In this document: positions 47,232 through 59,140 of the stretch, in pieces
Numbering within the stretch: position 1 is the first letter of the stretch
How the letters are laid out: every line of letters starts with the position of its first letter
From: Viola odorata
Lineage: Eukaryota; Streptophyta; Magnoliopsida; Malpighiales; Violaceae
Direction of reading: 5' to 3'
NCBI GenBank assembly: GCA_963691705.1
Contig: OY829545.1
Span: 15,699,569 to 15,763,568 of the forward strand
Length of the DNA stretch: 64,000 nucleotides
Program-made: the position numbers and the translations under genes
The notes under the pieces: model-generated
What the model was told of the DNA's origin: nothing
The model's database searches: none
The model's input: only the letters and a program-made list of their open reading frames with translations

Positions 47232-48713
47232 ATGGGTTCTGAATCGGCTTTGGCTTCAACAAAGCTGACTATGGTTCCAGCTGAAGACGATCAGGACCCA
47301 TCTTCAAGTCCATCAAGATCTCTCCTTCCTTTGGACACAGATGATTCATCTTGCGATGGTGACCAATCTTCTCCCCATTCTCATCGGAACACCGTCGTCT
47401 TCACCTCTCTCGTCCTCGTAACCTGCATCGCCCTCTCCGCTGCGTCCGCTTTCGCTTTCCTCTTCTTTTCCTCCGCCGGCGCCGGAAAAGACCCAATTTC
47501 TCTTCGAACGACGGCTCATCCGTTGACTAAGCTCGCTCATCCTGTTGTTATTTTGGTTTCTTCAGATGGGTTTAGATTTGGGTACCAGCACAAGACCCCA
47601 ACACCCAATATCCACCGTCTGATCAACAATGGAACAGAAGCTGAAACTGGTCTGATTCCGGTATTTCCTTCTCTTACTTTCCCTAATCATTACTCGATTG
47701 TGACTGGTCTTTATCCTTCTTATCATGGCGTAATTAACAACCATTTTACTGATCCGCATTCTGGAGATATTTTTACTATGAGGAGCCATGAGCCCAAGTG
47801 GTGGCTTGGTGAGCCACTTTGGGAAACTGTGACTAACCATGGCCTGAAAGCTGCTACTTACTTTTGGCCAGGGTCTGAGGTGCATAAGGGTTCTTGGAAT
47901 TGTCCTAAAGATTTTTGTATGTACTATAATGAATCGGTTCCATTCGAGGACCGGGTTGATACCGTTTTGAGTTATTTTGATCTGCCAAGTAGTGAAATTC
48001 CTGCCTTTATGACATTGTATTTCGAGGACCCTGATCATCAAGGTCATAAAGTGGGACCCGATGATCCTGAAATTACAGAGGCAGTTGCTGGGATTGATAG
48101 GATGATTGGGAGGCTGATTGATGGACTAGAGAAGCGAGGGGTTTTCGAGGATGTTACTGTAATAATGGTAGGTGATCATGGTATGGTTGGTACATGTGAT
48201 AAGAAGTTGATATTTTTGGATGATTTAGCTCCTTGGATTGAAGTTCCTCATGAATGGGTGCAATCATATAGTCCATTGCTCGCAATTCGTCCTCCTCCAG
48301 GAACTTCAGCAGCAGATGTTGTTGCGAAGATGAATGATGGATTGAAGTCAGGGAAAGTTGATAATGGTAACAGATTAAGTGTTTATCTTAAGGAGGATCT
48401 GCCTGGCAGGCTTCATTACGCGGCAAGTGATAGAATTCCACCGATAATAGGGATGATTGAGGAGGGGTATAAGGTGGAGCAGAAAAGATCTAAGCGGCAA
48501 GAGTGTGGAGGGGCACATGGTTATGATAATGCGTTTTTCTCCATGAGGACAATCTTTATTGGCCATGGTCCTCAGTTTCCAAGGGGTAGGAAGGTGCCAT
48601 CTTTTGAGAACGTCCAGATATACAACTTGGTTACATCAATTCTCAATATCCAAGGTTCTCCTAATAACGGGACTGCATTGTTCCCCGAAACTATTCTTTT
48701 GCCCTCTCCTTAG
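47232..48713 (+). CDS. Ectonucleotide pyrophosphatase/phosphodiesterase (NPP)
   Basis: A single exon encoding 493 aa. The N-terminal ~50 residues are acidic and serine-rich, then one membrane span (about 54-79) makes a type II membrane protein with the catalytic domain in the secretory lumen or outside the cell. Alkaline-phosphatase-superfamily features are complete: SSDGFR (110-115, metal-binding Asp), PSLTFPNH (146-153, nucleophile Thr149), EDPDHQGHKVGP (265-276), GDHGM (314-318) and GGAHGYDN (426-433). Family members hydrolyse nucleotide pyrophosphate or phosphodiester bonds; plant NPPs act on nucleotide sugars and related compounds, partly in plastids and the Golgi. NNT/NGT sequons suggest glycosylation. 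It resembles the Arabidopsis genes At4g29680-29700. Confidence 0.93.
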   Translation: MGSESALASTKLTMVPAEDDQDPSSSPSRSLLPLDTDDSSCDGDQSSPHSHRNTVVFTSLVLVTCIALSAASAFAFLFFSSAGAGKDPISLRTTAHPLTKLAHPVVILVSSDGFRFGYQHKTPTPNIHRLINNGTEAETGLIPVFPSLTFPNHYSIVTGLYPSYHGVINNHFTDPHSGDIFTMRSHEPKWWLGEPLWETVTNHGLKAATYFWPGSEVHKGSWNCPKDFCMYYNESVPFEDRVDTVLSYFDLPSSEIPAFMTLYFEDPDHQGHKVGPDDPEITEAVAGIDRMIGRLIDGLEKRGVFEDVTVIMVGDHGMVGTCDKKLIFLDDLAPWIEVPHEWVQSYSPLLAIRPPPGTSAADVVAKMNDGLKSGKVDNGNRLSVYLKEDLPGRLHYAASDRIPPIIGMIEEGYKVEQKRSKRQECGGAHGYDNAFFSMRTIFIGHGPQFPRGRKVPSFENVQIYNLVTSILNIQGSPNNGTALFPETILLPSP

Positions 48714-50841
48714 GAACTCATCACACTGGCCTGACTGGTAAGTGCTGTACACGTATAATGCTCAAATGTGCTGGATTATTCTATTCCAAAGCCATCTGAT
48801 TGTATGCTTTCTTGATACGGTGGTTATGGGTTTAGATGATGGGGCAGCGCAGAAGGTAGCTTCTAGTATGTGTCGTCAAGATTGCTGAGTCTTGCTTAGT
48901 TACGTTATCCCTTGGCCCCAATTTACATATATGTACGAGTTGAGTCCGGAAATTAAAATATTGTATCTGTATTGATTTGCATTGTTCCACTCAGGTTTAG
49001 TAACTGTCAAAGGGTCTGCTTGTTCTTGTTGCATACACAGTCTGACTTGATTCCTTTTCAATTACCTAGTTATGAAGTGATGAGGGATTCAAAGACATTA
49101 GAGAGTTGCAAACAAAAGTTGATGTTGCAACTACCAAAGTTGCTTATGCTCAAAGGTAAGATTATCAAAATAGGATATGCTGTCTTTGAAGATCATGTCA
49201 CTTTGACACAGATGCATGTTTTTAAGCAAAGTACCATTTTTCACAGACTGGTGTCACGCGGGCGTGACATCGGGCTTGGACAGTTCGGGTAAACAGGTCG
49301 GACCTATTTTTGAAGTCCGAGTATATACTCGGAGCCTGCAACCGTCGGCAATGTATAGCCTGCCAATCTGGACTTAACGAGCTTGAACCTGTGAAGTTAG
49401 ATCAGAAAGTTCAACCATTTCACATAGATTCCTAAGAAAAGTACTGTTTGTCTACGCCTGTTTACAACGACCAATCAGAAAACATCAGCCTTAGATTGAA
49501 TCTTTGCGGGAGATGCTTGAAAGCTGTGGCTGATGTTTTTCCTTGTAAATCGCAAAAGTTTGAAAAGGAGAATGGAAAATTCTCTTCAACCTGGAAATAT
49601 TTTAAGTCAGTTTTGGCAGATTGGTGACAAATTGGCAGTTTCCGGTGGTCAGCCCAAGTATTGGGTCGGCGATGACATTGTGCATTTGGCATTCATTATT
49701 TGATGTTGATGAATCTCTCGTGATGAATTGATTTTTTTTTTCTCTTTTGTTCATACATGATCAATTGTTTGAACGGTTCAATTTTTTTGGGTAGGTTAGG
49801 CTAACTACCGCTGCTTTTAATTAAACTCTACCTGAAAAGCAAGGCAGTCAAAACCCTGCGATTGGTTACCAGATTGAGTTTGAAAACCCTCAAAATCCTT
49901 AGTTTCTTCATAAACTAAAAAATTAGCTAAACAATTGGTCAACCGGTCCGGATTTAATCAATCTTGGCTTACATAAAAAATTAATTTTGAAATGTTGAAT
50001 GCTTAACCACGGATGTCTTAATGATACTAAATAATAATAAATAATATAAATACATGATAAAAAATTCATTTAACTTTAAAAAGTGTTAGATTCTACTCAA
50101 GTAGTATAATTTTTATTTAGTAATTTATTAAAATCATGGGTTATACCGATTCAATCTCTGCTGAACATCCGACCCTCGATCCTCAGGTATTACCATTTCC
50201 CTTTCTCACTATACATCGATTAAAATTTTATGTTCTTTCCAGTTTGTCCATGCCTCCTTACCAAGCAAACCGTATAAGTTACATAGAACAATTAGAATGA
50301 TCACAAAACATAATAATTACATTGGTGTTTGTTTAATATTAACAAAAAAGGAATAATTAGATATTGTGTTGGTTTAAGATCAAAATTCCTTATATTTATA
50401 TTTTAAACACCAGCAAATGCAATAGATTGACAAGTCTTACGGAATAATTTTTTTCCTTTGGAAAAAAGAGTAGAAATCCAAACATTACCTCCAGCCAACC
50501 GGCAAACGGTACAGAACAAACTTGACTTGAGCTACTTGAACCGGAAAAAAGAAGAAAGCAAGAGGAGACCCAACACTACACAACTGTGTACTTGCGCAAA
50601 TTGCATAAAACTATCTTCTTCCTACGATCTGGTTCACACGACACAACACACCCACACGAGAGCTGTGCACACCCACCGCCCAGATACTTCCATTACCACT
50701 CCTAATTTCCATCCTCCTTCCTCCTCTCCTTCCCATGGACTTAAAGTTTTGACCTTTGAGTACCTATTTATTCAGTATTTGAATTTGAGTCCTCTTTGTT
50801 CTAAAAACCTGTCTACTCTTTCTCGAAACCTCTGTAGATAG
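48714..50841. other. NPP 3' flank and ACHT upstream region
   Basis: A consensus donor (GGTAAGTG) at 48739 suggests a 3' UTR intron in the NPP transcript. A perfect short hairpin, TGTCACGC-GG-GCGTGACA, lies at 49252-49269. The remainder is AT-rich. The ACHT leader starts somewhere after about 50600. Confidence 0.35.
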
Positions 50842-53800
50842 ATGGCAGATGTTCTTCGATTAGCATCATGTCACTCCCTTCGCTTCTCCACTTCTTCTCT
50901 GCTCACATCTTTCACCTCCAACTTCAGCTCTCTCCCTCCCAATCAGACTAATACCAGTGTTAGTTCAGAAAAGAGGGTTTGTCCTGTGGTGTGTTCCTCT
51001 ACTGCTGGTGTTTCTTGCTTTTCTTTAGCTCCCAGGAAGCAATTGCAATCTTTCAAGGTACCCAATTTGGGTTTTCTTACTATTCAGTATCGTTCTATTA
51101 ATTTCTCGATTTTTGTGGCTTACTTCTGTTGATTTTTGGAGAATGTGCAATATCCCTTTGTGAAAATTGTTTATTTAGTAGGTTTTGTGCAATAATTAGG
51201 AGTTATATTTGCAGTTGAGCTGAAATGCGGTTTCTTTTTCATTAAAAGATATGTGCTTTTATGCATTCTGGTTGAATCTTTCACAACCCTTATTCAAGTG
51301 CTGCTGAAACTTGAAAAGTTCTGTTGTATTTTGAGTTTTCAGGACTTGTTTTTGTGTATCATTTCCAACATTTCCAACTAACTGCATAGCAACTCTTCTG
51401 GGGGCTGTGTTTGCAGTTAAGAGTGGTTTACTGTGATGGTTTTATGGTTGGTTTTGGAAATTTTGCCAAGGTAGCATGGCTATTCGGATGCTGGCATAGT
51501 TTTCCACATCTTAGTTCTGTTGCACGAATGTGATCCTTTTGGCAAATCCTTTCACATGTGTATTATTTTCGATTGATGCCTTAATAAATTATTGTTTAAG
51601 AATTGCCTGTTTGAAAAGGCAGGTGATAGTTGTTAATGAGTTAGTTTTACTCTTTTGCTTTTCACCCGTGAGTATCTTCATGAAGTAAGGTCTGTTTTGC
51701 ATAAACCTTTTGATAGCCGGAGGGAAGGTTTGGAAGCATCTAAACTTTTTCCTCACAGTTTGAGAATCAATATGAACTGAAGTTTCTATAATTCATCTTG
51801 TTGATAGCTTGATTACAATGTTTTTTATAAGTAGACTTTACCGACTCGTGAATTGTGAGGCACATCTTGGATATCTAGTTATTAAGCAGCTGCAGCTGTG
51901 AAGATTTGTCTTATTAATACTGGGAAAAAAAGTGTTGGTCAAGTTGGTTAAGCATGTAGAGAATGTTCCCATAAAGGACATTTTATCTCAGAGTTCTTTC
52001 TAGTGGTTATTGTGTGCATAGAAACCAACCTGTAACCTTCATGGTTGTTGAATCACATCAGTGTTACCATAGAGTACTGTAGTAGTTAGCTGTGCCAAGT
52101 AGTCTGCCCAAATCATTTAGTACTAATTGTTCTTTCCTTATCTCTAACTGATTTAGAAAGTTTGGATCTTTCTCTGTTGAAACACGGGGATAATTATTTT
52201 ATGTTAATGCTTTGTTTCAGGTACATGCAACTATTGCTGCCACTGACCAGCCAAAATGGTGGGAGAAGAATGCAGGGCCGAATATGATTGACATTCATTC
52301 TACACAAGAATTCTTGGGTGCATTAAATCAAGCTGGAGATAGATTAGTTATTGTTGAATTTTATGGAACATGGTGTGCTTCTTGTCGAGCACTATTTCCC
52401 AAGGTAATTTAATCTTGTTACTTGACTTCTTTGATTTTCCATCTTGCTCACTGTTTACAGTAATCATGGGTACCAACCGTTAATCATTATGCATTTTTGA
52501 GGGTGAGAGAGTTACAGTCAACTGGTGCTTAAACCACCATAGGTTTTATATTTCTGCAACAGAATTTAGTACTGACATATACATTAGGTTACTTTCGAGG
52601 AGGCATGGATATTGAAACTTAAAACGCCATCTACAAAATTAGTTGAACATATTGATAGTGTTATTTTATATATAAAACTTGTGGTTTCGAGGATTCAAGC
52701 ATTAGAGTCCTAATTGTATTGGCTCATATTGTATTGAATAACCACCACCTAAAAATTCAGCTCGTTTGGAACTGACCAAACATCAAATATAAACTCCACT
52801 TTATCATTATCATATTAAACTGCATGTGCACACCCTTCTGTTTTCGCCTAATAGATGAAAACATCTAGATTACAGTTTGGTGGTCTAAATGTCAAAGCAT
52901 CTTAGAAGCAAGCTATCTGATCTGTTAGAATTTTCAGGAGCAGTGATGCCTCCATTGTATATTCTTTTTCTTCTTATGTTATTGCCCTTTGAAAAGCTTC
53001 TGATTTTTCCTTCAAATTGAGTGGATTGGTTGGATAGGTTTCAAAAGGTGCATTTGAGTTTGCATTGGCATCTAATCATTCTCTTGCTAATTTTAAACTA
53101 AAGAAGAATATCATTGGCTACTTTCTGTATATAAATACATACACACACGATGTTTAATCCTTAACTTCTGTTTCCATATGGAATTTTATTCAAATTGAAA
53201 GGTGTCAGTTGCAAAATACTGTGATGTTTCTGGGAATTACTCCTGTTGAACCCTGATGATTGTCTTGTGATGTGTCTAACAGCTCTGCAAGACAGCTGAA
53301 GAACATCCTGAGATCTTATTCCTGAAAGTCAATTTTGATGAAAACAAACCTATGTGCAAAAGCTTGAATGTTAAGGTTCTTCCTTTTTTCCACTTCTATC
53401 GTGGAGCTGATGGACAACTGGAATCCTTTTCATGCTCACTTGCTAAGGTCAGATTGTTCCTTCTAATCTTTGTTAATCCCAATGCTCACCTTCAATTTGT
53501 CAATGCTTAAAAGCAGTTTAAACCCTGGAAATTAATAGTTTCTCAACTTGTTTCGTGTCCATAATGTACGTACATCTATGTATTGTTATTAGGACCTAGG
53601 CTGGGCAGCTATAAATGTGCCTCAGAAACTATGATCCATTGAAAGCTTCATACAAGTGAGAAGTCTCCGATCGATGTAGCTGAATATATTGTCTTATATG
53701 TATTTCAGAAACCGTGATTGCATAGAAAGATTCACGATTGAAATCTCTGATTGGTTTACTTGAATAAGTTATGGATAATCGTATGATGTGAAAAAACAAT

Positions 53801-54031
53801 AAGGAAAACTATATAAAAGCTTAACATGGGTGCATTTCTTTGAGAAAAATCAATTTCTCTACTCAACTGATATTGACTGTTGTCTATCCTGAAAATCCTT
53901 TGCAGTTTCAAAAGATAAAAGATGCTATTCTAACGCACAACACAGCTCGATGTAGCATTGGTCCGCCTAAGGGAGTTGGAGAACTTACTCTTGAATCCAT
54001 CTCCACTGCACCAAAAGAAAAGCCTTCGTAA
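50842..54031 (+). CDS. ACHT2: Atypical Cys-His-rich thioredoxin, plastid (ACHT1/2-like)
   Basis: Four exons (50842-51057, 52221-52403, 53283-53447, 53906-54031) give 229 aa. The first ~75 residues form a serine/threonine-rich chloroplast transit peptide. The thioredoxin fold follows, with [15 protein letters not shown] holding the redox centre WCASC (123-127); ACHT proteins use WCxSC in place of the classical WCGPC. Further family marks are [10 protein letters not shown] and [13 protein letters not shown], and extra cysteines near the centre. In Arabidopsis, ACHT proteins transmit oxidising signals from 2-Cys peroxiredoxin to thylakoid or starch-metabolism targets. The introns are unusually long (1.1 kb, 0.9 kb, 0.5 kb). 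The GCASC variant residue (Ala) differs from the usual Gly-Ser. Confidence 0.93.
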
Positions 54032-55305
54032 ACACGAGATTCTTGATTCAGAACAGTTTGTCTATATGTAAGCATCATGGTGTATCTTGCTCACCAAAAG
54101 AATGACCTGAGATTCGAGCACCGAGAATCATTGATTATTATGTATATCCGCATTTTTCTTTGTAAAAGAATACTAAGTAGAAGATGCCCTTATGTTTTTT
54201 CATTTTCTTTCATTTCATTCTTGTTCTGGCAGTGATTTTGTAACTAAGAAACGAAATTGGAAATGAAATTTCATATTCTAAATTGGTTTTGCCGTGTACT
54301 TACCAAATTGTTTCTTTCCACAGGTTTTATAACAACTCGTTTAAAGTCCGCTTGATTTAAAGAATTTTCTTGTTATATTTTTTTCAGTCTCCAAGGTGTT
54401 CTCTCCCTTCACCCTGAGTTTTCTTGCTGTATTGCTGGACTTGTGAATGACTGTCCCCTGGCGGACAGTGCTGAACGACTTGTCTCCTGCACCTGCCACT
54501 CCCGTGACACGTCAGGAAAGGTAACAGGTATTTGACTCAAGTACAGTTTTCAATTAAACTTTTGTCTTGCTATTAGTAATATAACCTTCACCATTCTTAA
54601 GGAATTTGTTTACTTTTTAACTCAAATTAAAGCACGAAAAATGAATACCGAAAATGCTAGTTAGAATGTGCACAAAGAAAACAACTGGAGAGATGGGAAA
54701 GCAGAAAAAAAGAGTATACAATCCGAGTCCGAGTCATCAATCATCACTACTTATGGGTGACAATCACAAGAAAACACACAAAAGTAATTGGCACTTCGGC
54801 AGTCCAGCTCAGAAAACTCCATTGCTTACTAGAGATCGGACCAAGTACAACTTTGTGTACCCAATTAATTAGGTACCAATTTGTATAGGCAGAGGTGGAG
54901 ACATGCACATCCTTCAACTTAATAAAACCATTAAACGGTTCTCTCCTAACTAGTGCACTTTTGTTTTTCCTAATCTCATTTGAGGATGTTCATGTGTTTT
55001 TCCTAATCGACAGTTGAAGATTCATATACCAAACAAGTTGGTTTCATAGCAATCTGAAAGCCCCCAATCAAAAGAGATGATTAATTATCTATTATTAATT
55101 GTAAAAGAGATCATTCATTTATTCATTCATTCCATTCTTCCTTGATTCCGTCGATTTGTTTCCTTAACAATACATTCTTAGCCATCAATTATCAATATAA
55201 TCATAAATTAACATCACCATCATCATCACCATCACCACAAGTGAAGAATTTCAATTTCCAATTAAAGATTCCAAGATCGATGGATCAATTCTCTTTCAAG
55301 CCAAC
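54032..55305. other. Convergent spacer between ACHT and CDA
   Basis: 3' regions of ACHT (+) and cytidine deaminase (-), with a CAT/CAC trinucleotide run at about 55211-55240. A short open frame at 54654-54872 has no recognisable homology. No gene is called. Confidence 0.35.
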
Positions 55306-56211
55306 TCAAGCAGCTCTACAATGGAACACCTTGAACTCACACTTGGGCGAAATCACTTCCAAAAGCAACCTCGCCGTATTCTCCTGCCTCACCGTCGCCC
55401 CTTCTTTCTCCACCAACACCGCCTTCACAATCCTATCATACCCACCGCCGCTTCCCCCTACCAGATACGCCACCACCGCCGCCTGCACCGGCCCTAAGCT
55501 CGGATTATACGCAACGGATTCTGTATAAGACCCTTTGTACACCTTCCCTTCACAATCCATCACCGCAACCCCAGATGGGCACTTGCTGTACGGCGCGTGG
55601 GACTTATTCGCCGCCTCCAGCGCCGCGTACTTCAAATCATCGTCGGTACACACGCTCCCATTCGCATTCGGGACGAACCCGTTAGATGCGGTAAACGACA
55701 GGTCGTTGTGATGCGGTTCGAGAAGCAGGGGGGCATGTTTGTGCAAAATGGCATCGGGGCCGAAGCGATGGGGGAGTAAGTTGGATAGAGGCTCGAACGA
55801 CTTGTCGGTTTGGGCCGAATCGATTTTGACTTGGTCGGTTATAAGGATTTGTATGCTGGGGGCGTGGCGGAGTTCTTGGAAGAACTGACGGCAGTGGCCG
55901 CAAGGGGCAGAGGAGACGGAGAAGGAGGTTAGGGCGGATTCGGCATTGAGGGCGAGATTGGTGATGAGGAATTGTTCGGCGTGGACGGATTGGTTTAGGG
56001 GAAGACCCGGGAACTCCAAATTGGCTCCGAAATAGATGCGGCCGGAGGATCCGAGACCGACAGCGCCGACGTGGTAGTTGGAGATGGGTGGGCGGGCCAG
56101 AGATTGGGCGGATTCGACTAAGGTGGGGAGGAGTTGGAGGAGTGTTAGGCCGGATTTGTTAGCCATTGATTGGGCTTCGGTTGCTTCGATTACGAAAGTA
56201 GGTCGATCCAT
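55306..56211 (-). CDS. CDA1: Cytidine deaminase
   Basis: A single exon of 301 aa. The enzyme converts cytidine and deoxycytidine to uridine forms in the pyrimidine salvage pathway. Residues 77-79 are the HAE proton-shuttle and zinc motif, and PCGHC (103-107) supplies two cysteine zinc ligands. The C-terminal half is a second, degenerate deaminase-like domain (around SYTESVAYNPSLGPVQAA) that lacks these ligands, as in other plant and E. coli-type dimeric enzymes. Local GC content is high compared with the flanks. No targeting peptide is evident, so a cytosolic location is likely. All key residues are intact. Confidence 0.94.
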   Translation of the reverse strand: MDRPTFVIEATEAQSMANKSGLTLLQLLPTLVESAQSLARPPISNYHVGAVGLGSSGRIYFGANLEFPGLPLNQSVHAEQFLITNLALNAESALTSFSVSSAPCGHCRQFFQELRHAPSIQILITDQVKIDSAQTDKSFEPLSNLLPHRFGPDAILHKHAPLLLEPHHNDLSFTASNGFVPNANGSVCTDDDLKYAALEAANKSHAPYSKCPSGVAVMDCEGKVYKGSYTESVAYNPSLGPVQAAVVAYLVGGSGGGYDRIVKAVLVEKEGATVRQENTARLLLEVISPKCEFKVFHCRAA

Positions 56212-57450
56212 TTTGGGTGTTTGGATTTCCAGAAAACGAGGAAGGTGTGAGGAGTGAGAGAGTGGTTGTGGTGGCCGGTGGGGGGAGGAAGAAAGGTTGT
56301 AATGGCTTGTTATTTATAGCCGGAGATTAGCGATTAGTTTAATCTTAGATTAGTTGAATTTTCTTTTGCATTTTTTTTTACCATATAATTTTTTTTCCAT
56401 TAAATTAACGACGCTAAGTCAGTCAATCTTATTTGTTAAATAAATGAAATCGTCACCGTTGTCATAAATTGTCTGGTTTATCAATTTACTTACTTACCCT
56501 TGCGATTTACTAACCATGATCTATTTGTCCGATTTGGAATTACAGCTCCAGTAGCTTCTGGTTGCAAGTGTACACTGAGAGTGTTAGACAACCTTTTTCT
56601 TTTTCATTTTAAGGAACTTTTTTTTGAAATATTTTGGCTTTCTCGTTACTTGGTTGATTATTATTAATCAAAACAGAAGGATACGCACAGAGAAAGTACA
56701 TCGATCGATTGGTAAAAAATTATTCTAATTTTAATAAATGTTAAATTATTATTGGTTTATTTTATTATTCGTTGTGAGACTAAATTTACCTAAAAAATTC
56801 TCTTTTAATAAAGGTTTTAAGTTCGAGCTCTGGGTATATAGTTGTGTCAAAATGTGTGAGGAGGAGCTTTACTGCACTTCAAGGTCCTTTCCGACTCAAA
56901 TCTAAAATTGTCGGGACCCAATGTGATGATCGGAATTATCGGTTGGTCTTGATAAAAAAGAAAGAAAGATGTTTACGTACTTCTATAGTTTTTTTTTATA
57001 TCAGGATCAACCAATAATTTTGATCCTTTAAAATTCTTTCATATTCAAATTCGAAATAATCGGCATTCAATATGATGACCGAAACTATCGTCTCTATATA
57101 TAATTCTACTAATTTTTTTAAAAATTATTGATTTAAATTTAAAGAACACCACAAAAGCATCTATGGGTTATGGGGGCAATGGCTCTTTGCCCTTGAAACT
57201 TTTCATAAAACACGACGAACACTTTATTTTAAAAAGTTGAAAAAGTATATGTATGTGCATTTTGGTGGCATAGAGTCTATGCCATAAGGCATAAGTTAAA
57301 AGTTGAAAATGAGAGAGTAGTGAGCGTTTGGTTCGAGAAAGGTCGGGAAATTTATCATTCCATTGATATATAGGAATGTAAATTTAGTCCTTCTTGTTTT
57401 ACAAAAAATACCATAATCCGGTGGCGAAACTTGAGTTAAATTTTTGAGGG
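56212..57450. other. CDA promoter and AT-rich spacer
   Basis: The CDA leader and promoter occupy the left end. Two diverged direct repeats (around GATGATCGGAATTATCGG near 56925 and GATGACCGAAACTATCG near 57075) suggest old repetitive DNA. No gene is seen. Confidence 0.35.
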
Positions 57451-57745
57451 GCAAATGAGATATTTTATTTAGGAAAAAATAGAATAAAATTTTAAGGTCT
57501 TTTATATGAAAATTTAAAATTTTAAAAGCAAATATGAAAAATTAAAAAAAGAAGCATAAAACTTTAAGAACTATTACGCGAGAATTGAGAAATTTGAGAG
57601 GTACATATGATTTATAAATATAAAAGGAATAGAACTTTAAAAACTATTAAGAAGAATAAAAGTTTTCGAGCGGCAAATATGAAGTATCAATGTAAAAATA
57701 ATAAAATTTTAAGAACTATTATGAGAAAACTGGAAATTTTGAGGA
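57451..57745. repeat. Four-copy tandem repeat of about 73 bp
   Basis: Diverged head-to-tail units start at 57451, 57528, 57601 and 57673, each beginning G(C/T)A(C/A)AT and containing a conserved ACTTTAAGAACTATTA-like core and a GAAATTTTGAG-like end. Unit lengths are 77, 73, 72 and 73 bp. Partial copies precede and follow. An open frame at 57607-57828 runs through it but is probably chance. Confidence 0.65.
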
Positions 57746-58882
57746 GATGGGGGCATAAATTTTGCACGTGTTATCGTTACGCTATAATCTCAATGGTAAT
57801 ATTTTTGGCTATTTATTTTATAACTTAATATTGTTGAGCTTTAAAAGAGCTGATTCTCTGGTATATTTTTATGTGATTTTTTTGGGGAGTAAAAAGTATA
57901 TATAAAAAGGAGAATTAAACTTTTGATCACAATTTAAATGTTTTTTTTATTGTTATTTTTGTAACGTTTTTGTTTTGTTTTTTGGGTTGGGTCTAAAAGG
58001 GTGTTGAGTAGAAAAATGTAGTGATGTTGTTGTATCTTTCTAGTCTAAAAGGTCTTAGAGTAGTGCACAAATTAATGGTATACATTTGGGTCTCTCAATT
58101 CACCCTTCTTATAGTTAAAAAGATGCACTGTTTTGTTTTTCCTTTGTTAGACTATTATCTACCAAATTAAGCGTTTATTGGGTTTATTGTTTATAAATTT
58201 GAAACTATTCAAATCGTTCGAAAAAATCCAACACGGTCAAAAATCGAATGACTTAAAGAAGAAGGGCGATGTAATTAAATTGCAATGAGAGTGACAATGG
58301 AGGAAAACAAGCAGAGCAGCAGAATAGAAACCCACGGATTCATTTGTCTAATTCATTCCTAATGTCAATTTAAGTAATCACTCTGCGTGCTGATTAATTT
58401 GTTACGTGGAAGCATAAACTTGCTCGTTTGAGGAAAAAGATGATGAGATCATCGGTTTTAAATTTACTTAAGAAATGGAAAAAAGATTAGCATGAAAATG
58501 TCATTATAGACTTAATTAGACCCTTGAAAACTATCTAATTAATGACCCTTCTCTACACAATATATCAATTGAGAGAGTAGTCAACCTCTATATCTTGTGG
58601 AATATTCCCAACAAGAAGATTCACTAATTTGTAATCTACCACATTTTTTTATAGTTATCTATTTAAATTGGCAAACTTTATTTTAAAACCAATATTGGTA
58701 TTCATCGAATAGTAAGAAATTTGTCCATATATAATTCAAAATTGTAATTCTAATATAAAGAATGGAGAAAATCACATACTTATTTTATGAGTTTTCAGAG
58801 CTCAATTATATTCGAATAAAATTAATTTTTTATATAAAGAAAATACCTCGACCGATATAAAAAATTTATTTTAAAACAAGTA
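57746..58882. other. AT-rich spacer
   Basis: I see no gene or well-defined repeat in this stretch. Confidence 0.3.
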
Positions 58883-59140
58883 CTCCCTCTGTCCTTTAAT
58901 AACAGACGCTTTAGAATAGTAGAAAATTGAAAACAATGATCTTTGATCTTATTTTATTCCACATTATTTCATTTTTTCTCCTAATTTTTACTCAAATTAC
59001 CACATCATCATCAAATTGAGTTGATGCATAAAAAAAATTATCATCTGCACAAAATATATACCTCAAAATCGATAAAATGACAAATATTATAAACAGTAAG
59101 AATTCATAAAAAAGAGACAGTTATTAAAAGATAGAGGGAG
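58883..59140. mobile_element. Stowaway-like MITE (258 bp)
   Basis: Inverted ends CTCCCTCTGTCCTTTAATAA and the complementary TTATTAAAAGATAGAGGGAG, flanked by TA on both sides (58881-58882 and 59141-59142). No coding capacity. The interior differs from the MITE at 8497, so the two are separate subfamilies that share termini. Confidence 0.85.

Noticed and set aside
47562..48047. A 161-codon frame antisense to the NPP gene
   Set aside because: The sense strand has a complete set of NPP catalytic motifs; the antisense frame has none.
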